The notes: generated by a model not told the origin, from the letters alone. A stretch of 41,964 bases of DNA from Christensenella sp. UBA6406 (GCA_002438625.1 DJPS01000015.1:56401-98364), one strand, 5' to 3'; positions 22,925-31,947 are shown, numbered from the stretch's first letter. Program-made: numbers and translations.

Positions 22925-23188
22925 ATGGGAAAGGTTTATGTTGAAGTTTGTGCTGTTTTTTCGGTTAGTGGAAAAGTTACACCGCTTTGGCTTAAATGGA
23001 CAAATGGAAAAGCTTTTAATATTGATAAGGTAGTTGATGTGCGTAAGGCGGCATCGTTAAAAGCGGGTGGCACGGGCATAAGATATAGCGTAAAAATAGG
23101 GAATAATGCAAGGTATCTTTTTTGCGAAGGGCAAAATGCGTGGAATGAGCATAATTTGTGCCGTTGGTTTTTAGAAACTGATGATTGA
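22925..23188 (+). CDS. Small protein linked to dinB
   Basis: An 87-residue protein of predicted beta-rich character, with VTPLWLKWTNGKAFNIDKV, VRKAASLKAGGTGIRYSV and RYLFCEGQNAWN. It recalls small proteins that often accompany dinB in Gram-positive genomes, whose core is a short barrel with an aromatic 'W..G..Y.I..V.D' pattern. That resemblance is from memory and untested. It lies 142 bases after dinB on the same strand with only a weak ribosome binding site (GGGTACG), so it may be cotranscribed. Its function is unknown. It ends with TGA, showing that TGA is a stop here. Confidence 0.65.
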   Translation: MGKVYVEVCAVFSVSGKVTPLWLKWTNGKAFNIDKVVDVRKAASLKAGGTGIRYSVKIGNNARYLFCEGQNAWNEHNLCRWFLETDD

Positions 23189-23309
23189 TTTAAAAAAATT
23201 AATGTAGTTGTGTTTTATTTTATTTAAATCAATGTTTTTAATTGTTAAATAAAATATATTTTTCCATTATTAAATAAAAACAAATTTTTTAAATTTCTTT
23301 AAATTTTAA

Positions 23310-23338
23310 TTGCAAAATAAAAAAATATATGATATAAT
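23310..23338 (+). promoter_or_regulatory. Promoter of the lipoprotein gene
   Basis: TTGCAA (23310-23315), 17 bases, TATAAT (23333-23338) with TGA before it (extended -10). It lies about 90 bases before the ATG at 23427. Confidence 0.75.
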
Positions 23339-23426
23339 CAATATATGTAAATAATTGTTAAATTTTTAAACAAAGCAAAATTATTGAATATATTTATATA
23401 AACAATAAAGGGAGAGATTTAAAGGG

Positions 23427-24983
23427 ATGAAAAAAGGGTTAATTGCATTTGTTGTTATGATTTGCTTAATGTGTCCGTTGCTTGCATCTTGCGGTGGAAA
23501 TTCCAATAATGAGGTTTCTGTGCTTAAAATTGATTATATGAAAGATTTAAGCATCAATATAGATAAATCAAAAGCGTTAGGGATAAAGAAAGGTGTGGCA
23601 GATAATGGGGCAACGGCTGAGAGTTTAAGTTGTTCAAGGGTAGATTTGTTAAGTGCTGATTTGCTAGCAGAGAAAGAAGTTAGTGAAAGAAATTATATTT
23701 ATTCAACAACCGAAGATTATGAAAATGGCGATGTAGAATATGATGAAAGTTCTATAACTAAGGTAACTTTTAAGAAAAATACATCTGTTACAGAAGATGT
23801 TTATGATTCTAATGGAATGCTAATTGAAGTAGGAAATGAAATTAAGCAAGAAGATGTCCCTGCACAAATTAACAAATTATATGTAAGTAGCAAATTTGGT
23901 TTTATGCAATTTGTTGCACTTGTGGATAAGAGTGGCAAATATGATTATAAAGAAAATGGAAAAGTAAAAAATGAGTTTGTAGAGTTGAGACCTGATGCGT
24001 TGGTGTATGATGAAAATGGCATAAGTGATTTTGATTTGCAAAATTATTATAGTTCTGCATTATCACAAAGTTTTGTTGTTGATACGGAAAGTGGAAACAT
24101 TTATAAGATATCTAATTTTAACATTGCAAAAATTTGTGATGTTGACATTGTAAAAGATGCAAATGGCGATTATTATAAAATGAAGATAAATGCCGATAAT
24201 GAACTAGTATTTATAAATATTATGCCAAATAAGAATGTTACGGTTGTTAATTTTGCAACAGATAAATATGGCTACACATTTGTTTGTAATTCTGGTGTAG
24301 ATTCAATAGATAAAGAAAATAAAATAGTTTATTTTTCAGATGTTAGTTGTTGGATAAGTGCAGATAAAAAAGTTTATTATGTTGAATTGGTTAATTCTTG
24401 GGATGCTGTTACAAAAGTTTTTGAAAATGGCGAGTGGAAAGATTTTGGTGCGAACGAAATTATAGCAAAATTAAAGCCAATTAATCCTGAAACTTATGTG
24501 CTAATTTTGGTTGGTTATTGGAACGAAAATAAAGTTTGCAATGGTAAGGGAATGCAAAAAGTTAATGAAGTTTATAGAAATGAATTATTGCAAAATTCAA
24601 TTTATGTTGAGCCAAATGAAACACATGCGGAAGTTAGATGGTTAGATGATGATTTTTCAACTGGGATTCTTGTTATAACAACAAATAATGATACATATTT
24701 TAAGGCTGTTGATGTGGCAAGTTGCATTGGAACAAACACTGTTTACACTAAGGCTGATTTCACAAAGGGTTTGGATTCGGCAAATGTTGTTAAGTATGAT
24801 AAAGATTATTATATGAATGTTGGCAAAAATAAGATTAAAATCAAAAATGTTTATAAAAGTGTAAGTACAACAGGCACGAATTATTATAGGGCAGTTAAGA
24901 ATGGTGATAAGGTAGATTTAGTTTTACTTGAAAATGTTGAATATTCACAAAATACATTTATGTTCCAACCTATCAATAAATAA
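23427..24983 (+). CDS. Putative lipoprotein of unknown function
   Basis: The 518-residue protein begins with a lipoprotein signal peptide: Lys2-Lys3, a hydrophobic stretch, and the lipobox LASC with the lipidated Cys at residue 22, followed by GGNSNNE. The mature part is Lys/Asp/Asn/Tyr-rich, without membrane segments or motifs I recognise. It looks like several beta-rich, poorly conserved modules (for example NGDYYKMKINADNELVFIN and TNYYRAVKNGDKVDLVLLE). It is expected at the outer face of the cytoplasmic membrane. Ribosome binding site GGGAGAG. It has its own promoter and a shared terminator with the convergent gene at 25306. Confidence 0.8.
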   Translation: MKKGLIAFVVMICLMCPLLASCGGNSNNEVSVLKIDYMKDLSINIDKSKALGIKKGVADNGATAESLSCSRVDLLSADLLAEKEVSERNYIYSTTEDYENGDVEYDESSITKVTFKKNTSVTEDVYDSNGMLIEVGNEIKQEDVPAQINKLYVSSKFGFMQFVALVDKSGKYDYKENGKVKNEFVELRPDALVYDENGISDFDLQNYYSSALSQSFVVDTESGNIYKISNFNIAKICDVDIVKDANGDYYKMKINADNELVFINIMPNKNVTVVNFATDKYGYTFVCNSGVDSIDKENKIVYFSDVSCWISADKKVYYVELVNSWDAVTKVFENGEWKDFGANEIIAKLKPINPETYVLILVGYWNENKVCNGKGMQKVNEVYRNELLQNSIYVEPNETHAEVRWLDDDFSTGILVITTNNDTYFKAVDVASCIGTNTVYTKADFTKGLDSANVVKYDKDYYMNVGKNKIKIKNVYKSVSTTGTNYYRAVKNGDKVDLVLLENVEYSQNTFMFQPINK

Positions 24984-25305
24984 CTTTTGCTTTTAATGAT
25001 TTGCTTTGAATAACCTGACAAAGAAACAATAGTGAAAAAGGTTAAATTTTAACATTTTTTAAATTTTCAATATGGAAGTGTTTTGAGCGTATGAAATTTT
25101 GGTAAATTAATATAATATTAAAAGCAATTCATAAAAATTTTGTATTTAAGAAGCAGTTTTGAGCGGTTTATAAAATAAAAAACAAGTCAGTAGAGTTAAA
25201 TCTATTTGACTTATTTTTTATAAATTATTATATCTTCATTTATTCAAAATCAATTTATAAATTTTTCAAAGTCTTATTTGGTGTGGGGGAGTGAAATTGA
25301 GCGTT
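24984..25305. other. Convergent intergenic region
   Basis: A 322-base spacer between the lipoprotein gene (+) and the membrane protein gene (-). It contains the bidirectional terminator at about 25175-25219 and otherwise A+T-rich sequence, in which I see nothing else. Confidence 0.6.
25184..25219. terminator. Bidirectional terminator
   Basis: AAGTCA (25184-25189) pairs with TGACTT (25207-25212). Inside it TAGA (25191-25194) pairs with TCTA (25201-25204). Six T at 25214-25219 serve the + strand, and the A-rich run at 25171-25182 gives a T-rich tail for the - strand. Confidence 0.7.
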
Positions 25306-26226
25306 TTAGTTTGATTGAGTTAAATTTGATATAAATAAATCTCTATTTGGGATTTGCATTGTGCTTTTATCTGGGTAAGAAAAGGTCTCAGTTAGCGTTG
25401 ATCTGCAACTTAAATTATTTAACAATCCGCCTTTATTTATAACATAACTATCTTTTGATTTTATAGTTTTAATTTGCCAATTTGTGTCAACTGTGATTTC
25501 CAGGGTGCAAGATTTAAATTTGGGAAGGGAAGAAAGTCCGCCAAATTTATACATATTTAATCTATATCCTTTTGTGCCGTTTTCCGCATCTATTGTAAAT
25601 GTGAAAGTTATTGTGCCATCTGTGTTTTGTGTTTTTTCGGTTTTTGTTATCGTTTCATCATTCAATTCATAGTTTGATAGCGAAGTTGGCAAAACACCAT
25701 AAGTTTGCTTATATTTTTCCGCTGTGCTTTGCTCAAATGTGTTGCTCCATTTATTTTGGTTTACATTTGTTGCATCTCGCATTACAAAGTTTTCGCCAAC
25801 AATGTAAGTTTGTTTGCCCACATTAACAAATGAAGATGTGGATTTAGTTTGAATGTAAAATTCATTATCTATTTTCATTTTCTCATTGCGAACAGTTTGA
25901 CTATAAACTCCACCAAGTGCGGAAACGTTGCCTTTAACCACAGATGTAAAGTGTGTTGTCTGTTTTAATTTCCCTGCAATTATATAAAGGTTTTCTTTAT
26001 CGGTATAGGCGTCAATGCTTTTTGTTGGGTTTGTGATTATTGTGTTTTCGTCATCTTTTGATATCTCTAAATCGCCTGGCTTTAAGCCTTTATCTGCATT
26101 TGTGTTGTGAATATATAGGAAAACTAGTGATGTGATAAGGCAAGCAGTGATTACGCTAAAAATTATAATTTTGTGCTTTTGCCAAAAGTTTTTATCTATT
26201 TTAGTTTGATTTATATTTTCATTCAT
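25306..26226 (-). CDS. Membrane-anchored exported protein of unknown function
   Basis: The only gene on the minus strand. The 306 residues have a basic cytoplasmic start (to about residue 19), one membrane helix (about 20-39, IIIFSVITACLITSLVFLYI), and a 265-residue external part rich in Thr, Ser, Asn and Lys. That part has predicted beta-strand alternation (TITFTFTIDAENGTKGYRLN, SCTLEITVDTNWQIKTIKSK). This recalls outer-surface substrate-binding or LppX/DUF-type domains but I do not recognise it. AAGGA precedes the ATG, and a possible promoter lies upstream at 26304-26332. Confidence 0.75.
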   Translation of the reverse strand: MNENINQTKIDKNFWQKHKIIIFSVITACLITSLVFLYIHNTNADKGLKPGDLEISKDDENTIITNPTKSIDAYTDKENLYIIAGKLKQTTHFTSVVKGNVSALGGVYSQTVRNEKMKIDNEFYIQTKSTSSFVNVGKQTYIVGENFVMRDATNVNQNKWSNTFEQSTAEKYKQTYGVLPTSLSNYELNDETITKTEKTQNTDGTITFTFTIDAENGTKGYRLNMYKFGGLSSLPKFKSCTLEITVDTNWQIKTIKSKDSYVINKGGLLNNLSCRSTLTETFSYPDKSTMQIPNRDLFISNLTQSN

Positions 26227-26303
26227 TTGTATGTTTATCCTTAAAAAATGTTAATTTAATTTTATTGCCTTTCTTAATTTAATTTATGTTTTTCTATTAA
26301 ATA

Positions 26304-26332
26304 ATTATATAATAATTTGCAATAAAAGTAAA
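26304..26332 (-). promoter_or_regulatory. Possible promoter of the minus-strand gene
   Basis: Read on the minus strand: TTTACT (26332-26327), 17 bases, TATAAT (26309-26304). It lies back to back with the rpsO promoter, leaving 28 bases between the two -35 boxes. Confidence 0.5.
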
Positions 26333-26360
26333 GTAAAATGAGATTTTTATGTAAAACTAC

Positions 26361-26389
26361 TTTACAAATTTATAAAAATATGCTATCAT
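26361..26389 (+). promoter_or_regulatory. Promoter of rpsO
   Basis: TTTACA (26361-26366), 17 bases, TATCAT (26384-26389) preceded by TGC, giving an extended -10. The transcript would carry a leader of about 150 bases. Confidence 0.7.
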
Positions 26390-26395
26390 ATTAAT

Positions 26396-26546
26396 GTGGT
26401 TTTATGGTTTTATGGGGCATTTGCTGAATAATGTTTTAGTGCCTTGTAAAATTATGATTAATCTACCTTATGCTATGTGTTTCGGTTAAATTCCTTTTAA
26501 GTAATGCATAAGTTTAAGGCGAATTTTATAAAAGGAGATATGAAAA
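26396..26546 (+). promoter_or_regulatory. rpsO 5' leader, possibly S15-responsive
   Basis: The leader has CTTATGC (26467-26473) pairing exactly with GCATAAG (26506-26512), and a GGCA/TGCC pairing around 26416-26445, shortly before the AAAGGAG site. S15 represses its own mRNA through leader structures in several bacterial groups. That this leader works so is inference. Confidence 0.4.
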
Positions 26547-26810
26547 ATGGCAACAATTAATAAGCAAGAAATTATCAAAGAGTTTGGTAAGAATGAAAAT
26601 GACACTGGTTCAGTTGAAGTTCAAATTGCACTTTTAACTGCTAGAATTAATCATTTAACTGAACATTTGAAGAATAACAAGCAAGATAACCATTCTCGTA
26701 GAGGTTTGTTAAAGTTGGTTGGTCGTCGTACAAACTTACTTAACTACTATAAAGAAATGGACATTGATGCTTATAGAGCATTGAAAGAAAGACTTCAAAT
26801 TAGAAAGTAG
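26547..26810 (+). CDS. rpsO: Small ribosomal subunit protein S15
   Basis: S15 is a primary binder of the 16S central domain and forms a bridge to the 50S. The 87 residues match the family: KQEIIKEFGKNENDTGSVEV, HLTEHLKNNKQDNHSRRGLL, and RRTNLLNYYKEMD. Ribosome binding site AAAGGAGATATG. In Bacillota rpsO is normally followed by pnp; here a terminator and an ATPase gene lie between them. Confidence 0.97.
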   Translation: MATINKQEIIKEFGKNENDTGSVEVQIALLTARINHLTEHLKNNKQDNHSRRGLLKLVGRRTNLLNYYKEMDIDAYRALKERLQIRK

Positions 26811-26825
26811 TTTTAAAAGTAAATT

Positions 26826-26866
26826 AAAAAAATGCATTCAATCCTTAATGGTTGGGTGCATTTTTT
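26826..26866 (+). terminator. Terminator of rpsO
   Basis: Eleven pairs from 26833-26843 with 26850-26860 (several G-U), extended by A-T pairs outward, a six-base loop, and six T at 26861-26866. Confidence 0.85.
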
Positions 26867-26998
26867 CTTTTAGTAGGTTTTCATTTTTTGTCTATATTGC
26901 AATTTGATAGTTTAAATCAAATTATTTTGATATTTTTTAAAGTGGATTTTAAAAACTTTGTTATTTTGAAGACTTTTTAAAATGCGATTTAAAAAAGA

Positions 26999-27027
26999 TT
27001 GACATTTTATTAAATTTATGTTAAAAT
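26999..27027 (+). promoter_or_regulatory. Promoter of the first AAA ATPase gene
   Basis: TTGACA (26999-27004), 17 bases, TAAAAT (27022-27027) with TGT before it (extended -10). It places the start site near 27034, which excludes the open-frame start at 27018 as the initiation codon. Confidence 0.75.
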
Positions 27028-27062
27028 ATGTTAAGTTGAAATGTTTAGGGGTGTGGTTTGTT

Positions 27063-28283
27063 ATGTTTATTGAAAGGAAAAATTATTTAGATAGAATCAT
27101 ATCATTTAAAGACAAAAAGATTATAAAAGTTATAACGGGGATAAGGAGATGTGGGAAATCTACCATATTGAGAATGTATAAAGATTGGTTGATGGAAAAT
27201 GGGGTTGATGCCAATCAAATAATATGGGTAAATTTAGATAGTTTAGAGTTTGAAGATTTAAGAAATTATAGGGCGTTGTATGAGCATATAAAGGCGCTAA
27301 TGATTGAAAACAAAATGAATTATATCATTATTGATGAGGTTCAGGAATGTGAGCAGTTTCAAAAGGTTGTTGATAGTTTGTTTTTAATGGATAATGCTGA
27401 TATTTATATAACTGGTTCAAATGCTCATTTGTTGTCGGGTGAACTTGCGACTTTTTTGTCTGGGAGATATATAACAATAGAGATGTTGCCATTATCATTT
27501 AAGGAGTTTGTGGATGGACTTGAATTAAATGGTGAGAGTGTGGTTGATAAGGAGAGTGTGTTTCGCCAATATTTAAAATATGGTTCTTTGCCTTTTGTGC
27601 TTAGTTTGGGGGGCGATGAAGAGCGAGTTTTCACATATTTGGAAGGGGTTTATAACACAATATTTATAAAAGATGTTGTAAGTAGAAATAAAATAACTAA
27701 TCAGCAAATGCTTGAAGATTTGACTAAATTTTGCTTTGATAATGTTGGAAACATAACATCTAGCAAAAAAATTAGTGATACAATGACTTCATTTAATAGA
27801 AAGATAACAACTCCAACGGTTGAAAATTATTTGGGCTATTTAAAAGATTGCTATTTAATTTATAAAGTTGACAGATATGATATCAAGGGGAAAATGTATT
27901 TAAAATCATTATCTAAATATTATGTTGCAGATTTGGGGCTTAGGAATTATTTGCTAGGTTACAAAGATTTGGATAGGGGGCATATTTTAGAAAATGTTGT
28001 GTATTTAGAGATTTTAAGGCGGGGCTTTAAGGTTTATATAGGAAAAGTTGATGATATGGAAGTAGATTTTGTTGCGGTAAAGGGCTCAGAGGTTGTTTAT
28101 GTTCAAGTTGCGGAGACAATAAGGGATGAACAAACTTTTGAGCGTGAGATGCGACCATTAAGGCAAATTAACGATTTTAACAGGCGGGTTGTGATAACAA
28201 GTGATTATGATGTAAATGAATCATACAAGGGGATAAAGCATTTAAATGTTATAGATTTTCTACTTAATGAAAATAGCATTTAA
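27063..28283 (+). CDS. AAA ATPase with DUF4143-type C-terminus (first copy)
   Basis: A 406-residue member of the AAA_14/DUF4143 family common in anaerobes and gut bacteria. Start ATG 27063, nine bases from AGGGGTG. Walker A is TGIRRCGKST (residues 25-34), Walker B is YIIIDEVQE (87-95), and ITGSNAHLLSGELATFLSGRY (about 117-136) carries the sensor and arginine. The C-terminal part has a winged-helix-like segment and a nuclease-like ENVVYLEILRRGF...EVDFVAVKG...VQVA module. The true role of the family is not established. It interrupts the rpsO-pnp pair with its own promoter. Confidence 0.88.
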   Translation: MFIERKNYLDRIISFKDKKIIKVITGIRRCGKSTILRMYKDWLMENGVDANQIIWVNLDSLEFEDLRNYRALYEHIKALMIENKMNYIIIDEVQECEQFQKVVDSLFLMDNADIYITGSNAHLLSGELATFLSGRYITIEMLPLSFKEFVDGLELNGESVVDKESVFRQYLKYGSLPFVLSLGGDEERVFTYLEGVYNTIFIKDVVSRNKITNQQMLEDLTKFCFDNVGNITSSKKISDTMTSFNRKITTPTVENYLGYLKDCYLIYKVDRYDIKGKMYLKSLSKYYVADLGLRNYLLGYKDLDRGHILENVVYLEILRRGFKVYIGKVDDMEVDFVAVKGSEVVYVQVAETIRDEQTFEREMRPLRQINDFNRRVVITSDYDVNESYKGIKHLNVIDFLLNENSI

Positions 28284-28328
28284 AGTTGTGAGTGTTTAAT
28301 ATAGATAAAAGTGAGCAATAAAAAAATT

Positions 28329-28375
28329 AATGCTTATGCGGGGCTATGTGTGGCTTTTGCATTGGCATTTTTTTT
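28329..28375 (+). terminator. Probable terminator after the first AAA ATPase
   Basis: AATGCT (28329-28334) can pair with GGCATT (28364-28369), with a long internal part that can form a smaller hairpin. T8 follows at 28368-28375. It is a less compact stem than the others. Confidence 0.5.
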
Positions 28376-28459
28376 GTAGAGAAAATAAAGTTTCTTTATT
28401 GTGGAATAATTTTTGACTATATAATATTTCCATTTTTTAAAAATATTTATCAAATTGTT

Positions 28460-28489
28460 TTGCTTAAATTTAGGTGATTGTGATATAAT
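28460..28489 (+). promoter_or_regulatory. Promoter of pnp
   Basis: TTGCTT (28460-28465), 18 bases, TATAAT (28484-28489) with TGA before it (extended -10). It lies about 80 bases before the pnp start. Confidence 0.6.
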
Positions 28490-28571
28490 AAAAGTGTGAA
28501 GAAAGTTCAGGTGTTTTTAGGTTGTAAAATAGTAGAGTTATAATTTAGATTTTTTTAGGAGTTTGTTTGTT

Positions 28572-30665
28572 ATGGAAAAAGGAAGAAAGTGGCAAATTGA
28601 TTTAGGTGGCAATGAGATTGAGGTTGAAGTTGGAAAATATGCAATGCTTGCGAACGGGGCTTGTGTGGTAAGTCAAGGTGGGACAAAAGTTTTAGTTGTT
28701 GCGACAATGGCGGATAAGGCAAGGGATGACATTGATTTCTTTCCTTTGTCTGTGGATTATGAAGAGAAGTTATATGCGGTTGGGAAGATACCTGGCAGTT
28801 TTAAAAGGCGAGAGGGAAAGGCGAGTGATAAGGCGATTTTGACATCTAGGCTTATAGATAGACCGCTTAGGCCGTTGTTTCCTAAGGGATTTTATAACGA
28901 TGTTTCAATAGTTGCAATGCCATTATCAGTGGATAAGAACATACCGCCAGAACCGCTTGCAATGCTTGGGAGTTCTATTGCACTTACGATAAGCGACATT
29001 CCTTTTTGTGGACCAACGGGTTCAGTGTGTGTTGGGATGATAGGTGGCGAGTTTGTTGTTAATCCAACGGCTAAGCAATGCGAAGAGAGTTTAATGCATA
29101 CATATGTGGCAGGGACAAAAGATGCCATAATGATGGTTGAGGCTGGGGCTAAGGAAGTTAGCGAAGAAGATATGATAAAGGCAATAGATTTTGCTCATAT
29201 TTATATAAAGCAACTTGTTGAGTTTCAAGAGAAGATTGCGAGCGAGTTAGGAGTGCAAAAAAATCCTAACATTCAATTTGTGCATTTAGATGATGAGATT
29301 AAGGCGGAAGTTGAGGCGAAAGTTAAGGCGGATTATGAGAATGTTTTTAAGGAATTTGACAAGGTTAAGCGTAGCGAGATAGAGAGCAAGGTTGATGCAG
29401 AGAATAATGCATATTTTAGCGAGAAATATCCTGATAAAATTAGGGAAATTAATGATTGCATTTATAAATTAAAGAAGCAAATTGTGAGAGACAAGATTGT
29501 TGGAGAGGGCGTGCGACCTGATGGGCGTGGGCTTACGGACATTAGGCCTATATGGTGTGAAGTTGGCGTGTTGCCTATGGTTCACGGGAGTGGCGTTTTC
29601 ACAAGGGGGCTTACGCAAGTTATGACAACATTGACGCTAGGGATGATGAGCGAGGCACAAGAGTTGGATTCGCTTGATGATGAAGTTGTAAAGAGATATA
29701 TGCATCATTATAATATGCCAGCATATTCAACAGGCGAGGCTAGGAGTTTGAGAGCACCTGGCAGAAGGGAGATTGGTCACGGAGCATTGGCGGAAAGGGC
29801 GTTGTTGCCAGTTTTGCCGAGCGAGGATGAGTTTCCGTATGCGATTAGGACAGTGAGTGAAGTGTTGACATCAAATGGTTCAACTTCACAGGCGAGTGTG
29901 TGTGGTTCTACGCTTGCACTTATGGATGGTGGCGTGCCGATTAAAGCACCTGTGGCGGGCATTGCGATGGGGCTGATAAAGGATGAGGCGAGTGGCAAGG
30001 TTTGCGTGCTTAGTGACATTCAAGGGCTTGAAGATTTCTTTGGAGATATGGATTTTAAGGTGGCGGGGACAGAAAAGGGAATCACTGCCATTCAAATGGA
30101 TATAAAGATAAAAGGCATTGATGAAGAGATTTTGCAAAAGGCTTTGAAGCAGGCTAAAGAAGGGCGACACCACATTTTGGGCGAGATGCTTAAAGTGATT
30201 GATAAGCCGAGAGAGAATTTGAGCGAGTTTGCACCTAAAATCATTAAATTTTCTATTCATCCTGATAAGATTAAGGATGTGATTGGTTCAGGTGGAAAGG
30301 TTATAAACAAGATTATTGAAGAAACGGGCGTTAAGATTGACATAAGCGATGAAGGTGAAGTGAGTGTGGCTTCTAACAATGCAGAGATGCTTGAGCGGGC
30401 TAAGGAGATAATTTTGGGGATTGCTGAGATTATTGAAGAAGGAAAGGTTGTGCAAGGGACTGTCGTGCGAATTGCTGAGTTTGGGGCATTTATTCAGTTT
30501 GGCAATATGAAAGAAGGGATGATTCATATATCTAAACTTGCTGACCATAGAGTGAATAAAGTTGAAGAAGTGCTTAGGATTGGTGATAGGGTTGAGGCGA
30601 CTGTAATCAAAGTTGATGCGAAAGGAAGAATTGATTTAAAATTGAATAAAATCATTTTAGATTAA
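28572..30665 (+). CDS. pnp: Polynucleotide phosphorylase (3'-5' RNA decay)
   Basis: Degrades RNA phosphorolytically from the 3' end and can add tails. The 697 residues contain two RNase PH domains (first with YAVGKIPGSFKRREGKASDK and RLIDRPLRPLFPKGF; second from about residue 315 with GVRPDGRGLTDIRPI and HGSGVFTRGLTQ). A KH domain (about 555-623) has the GSGGKVINKIIEETG loop, and an S1 domain (about 624-697) has GTVVRIAEFGAFIQF. Start ATG 28572 is ten bases from AGGAG. It keeps its usual partner ylxY downstream. Confidence 0.97.
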   Translation: MEKGRKWQIDLGGNEIEVEVGKYAMLANGACVVSQGGTKVLVVATMADKARDDIDFFPLSVDYEEKLYAVGKIPGSFKRREGKASDKAILTSRLIDRPLRPLFPKGFYNDVSIVAMPLSVDKNIPPEPLAMLGSSIALTISDIPFCGPTGSVCVGMIGGEFVVNPTAKQCEESLMHTYVAGTKDAIMMVEAGAKEVSEEDMIKAIDFAHIYIKQLVEFQEKIASELGVQKNPNIQFVHLDDEIKAEVEAKVKADYENVFKEFDKVKRSEIESKVDAENNAYFSEKYPDKIREINDCIYKLKKQIVRDKIVGEGVRPDGRGLTDIRPIWCEVGVLPMVHGSGVFTRGLTQVMTTLTLGMMSEAQELDSLDDEVVKRYMHHYNMPAYSTGEARSLRAPGRREIGHGALAERALLPVLPSEDEFPYAIRTVSEVLTSNGSTSQASVCGSTLALMDGGVPIKAPVAGIAMGLIKDEASGKVCVLSDIQGLEDFFGDMDFKVAGTEKGITAIQMDIKIKGIDEEILQKALKQAKEGRHHILGEMLKVIDKPRENLSEFAPKIIKFSIHPDKIKDVIGSGGKVINKIIEETGVKIDISDEGEVSVASNNAEMLERAKEIILGIAEIIEEGKVVQGTVVRIAEFGAFIQFGNMKEGMIHISKLADHRVNKVEEVLRIGDRVEATVIKVDAKGRIDLKLNKIILD

Positions 30666-30989
30666 TCAAAAGCAATAAAATTTGTTAAATTATGTAAAAT
30701 CATTTTAGTTTTTAATTATGATTTTGCATTTTTTGTTTTTATAGATTAAGTTTTTCATTTTAGATTTAAAAACTTAAAGAAAAATTTAAAATAGAAATCA
30801 AAATAAAATTAATTAATTTATGTCCTTATTTTGAAAAATAGCAAAATAAGAGCGTAAAATTTTATGTATTATTTTGAAAATTTATAAAAAATCAAAATAC
30901 AAACTAAATAAAATGTATTCTAAAATTTTAACATTTTGAAATTGAAATTTATTGTTCTTATTTGTGTGGTTTATGAATAAGATTATAGT
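30666..30989. other. Spacer between pnp and ylxY
   Basis: A 324-base A+T-rich spacer with the pnp terminator at 30693-30734. I see no well-formed promoter for ylxY and no other structure of note. Confidence 0.5.
30693..30734 (+). terminator. Terminator of pnp
   Basis: TGTAAAATCAT (30693-30703) pairs with ATGATTTTGCA (30718-30728) with one G-U. It is followed by six T at 30729-30734, 27 bases after the pnp stop. Confidence 0.8.
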
Positions 30990-31703
30990 ATGAAATTAAA
31001 AGAGAAGATTTTTAGGAATGTTGTTGTTAATGTTTTGCTTGTTGTGATGCTTGCGGTTGTGTGTGCGGTTGGTTTTAGTGGGGAAGTTAGGCAAGTTTTT
31101 AATCAAAATAAATTAAAAGCAATTTATTATGGAAACACTGGCAATCCTAATGTGAGTTTAATGGTTAATGTTTATTGGGGGACTGAGTTTTTAGATGATA
31201 TGCTTGATATCTTTAAAAAAAATGATGTTAAGGTAACATTCTTTGTTGGGGGAATGTGGGCAAGTGAAAATGAAGAATATTTGCAAAAATTTATTTTACT
31301 TGGGCACGAAATTGGAAATCACGGTTATTATCATAAGGAGCATTCTAAACTTACGAGAGAGCGGAATGAAGAGGAAATTTACATAACGCATAAGTTGGTT
31401 AAATCACTTGCGGGCATTGATATGAATTTATTTGCCCCACCATCTGGCGATTTTAATGATGTTACGCTTGAAGTTGCGGATAAGCTGGGTTATAAAACTA
31501 TAATGTGGACAAAAGACACGATTGATTGGCGAGATAAGGACACTAATTTAATTTACAACAGGGCAACGGCAAAGCCAAACAATGGTGATTTAATTTTAAT
31601 GCATCCAACAAAAAACACGGTTGAGGCGTTAAGCGGAATAATCAATTTTTATAAAAATAAAGGGTTCAATCTTGTAACTGTAAGTGCAAATTTAACCGCT
31701 TAA
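30990..31703 (+). CDS. ylxY: YlxY-like polysaccharide-deacetylase-fold protein, catalytic base missing
   Basis: A 237-residue membrane-anchored or secreted protein (hydrophobic segment about 10-29) with a NodB-type fold. Where active deacetylases have TFDD, this protein has VNVYWG (residues 59-64), so the catalytic Asp is absent. The metal His pair is partly kept in NHGYYH (110-115); later motifs are FAPPSG (148-153), DTIDWRD (176-182) and LMHP (203-206). B. subtilis YlxY, also next to pnp, shows the same substitution as I recall it. The family is linked to endospore formers. No clear ribosome binding site precedes the ATG. Confidence 0.82.
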   Translation: MKLKEKIFRNVVVNVLLVVMLAVVCAVGFSGEVRQVFNQNKLKAIYYGNTGNPNVSLMVNVYWGTEFLDDMLDIFKKNDVKVTFFVGGMWASENEEYLQKFILLGHEIGNHGYYHKEHSKLTRERNEEEIYITHKLVKSLAGIDMNLFAPPSGDFNDVTLEVADKLGYKTIMWTKDTIDWRDKDTNLIYNRATAKPNNGDLILMHPTKNTVEALSGIINFYKNKGFNLVTVSANLTA

Positions 31704-31947
31704 AGTGCGTAAAAAGTGCATAAAATAGGTTTAAAATTTTTATTAAATTAAATAGATTAAAATCAACTTATTTTAAAGAAAAAAATAACAATTTTAACGT
31801 GCCTTTTGTTTTTATCAATTTAAAATGCATTAAAGGTGTGGAAAGTGCAACGAATAAAAATATATTTAAATCTATTCAAAATGGTTGTTTTGTTGCAAGG
31901 GAAAATGAAATGCTGAGCGAGAAGTTTTTATAAAATAAAATCAATTT

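Larger units (their letters stand above)
26227..26546. other. Divergent regulatory region before rpsO
   Basis: A 320-base gap containing two divergent promoters (26304-26332 minus, 26361-26389 plus) and the rpsO leader described below. No gene is seen. Confidence 0.65.
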
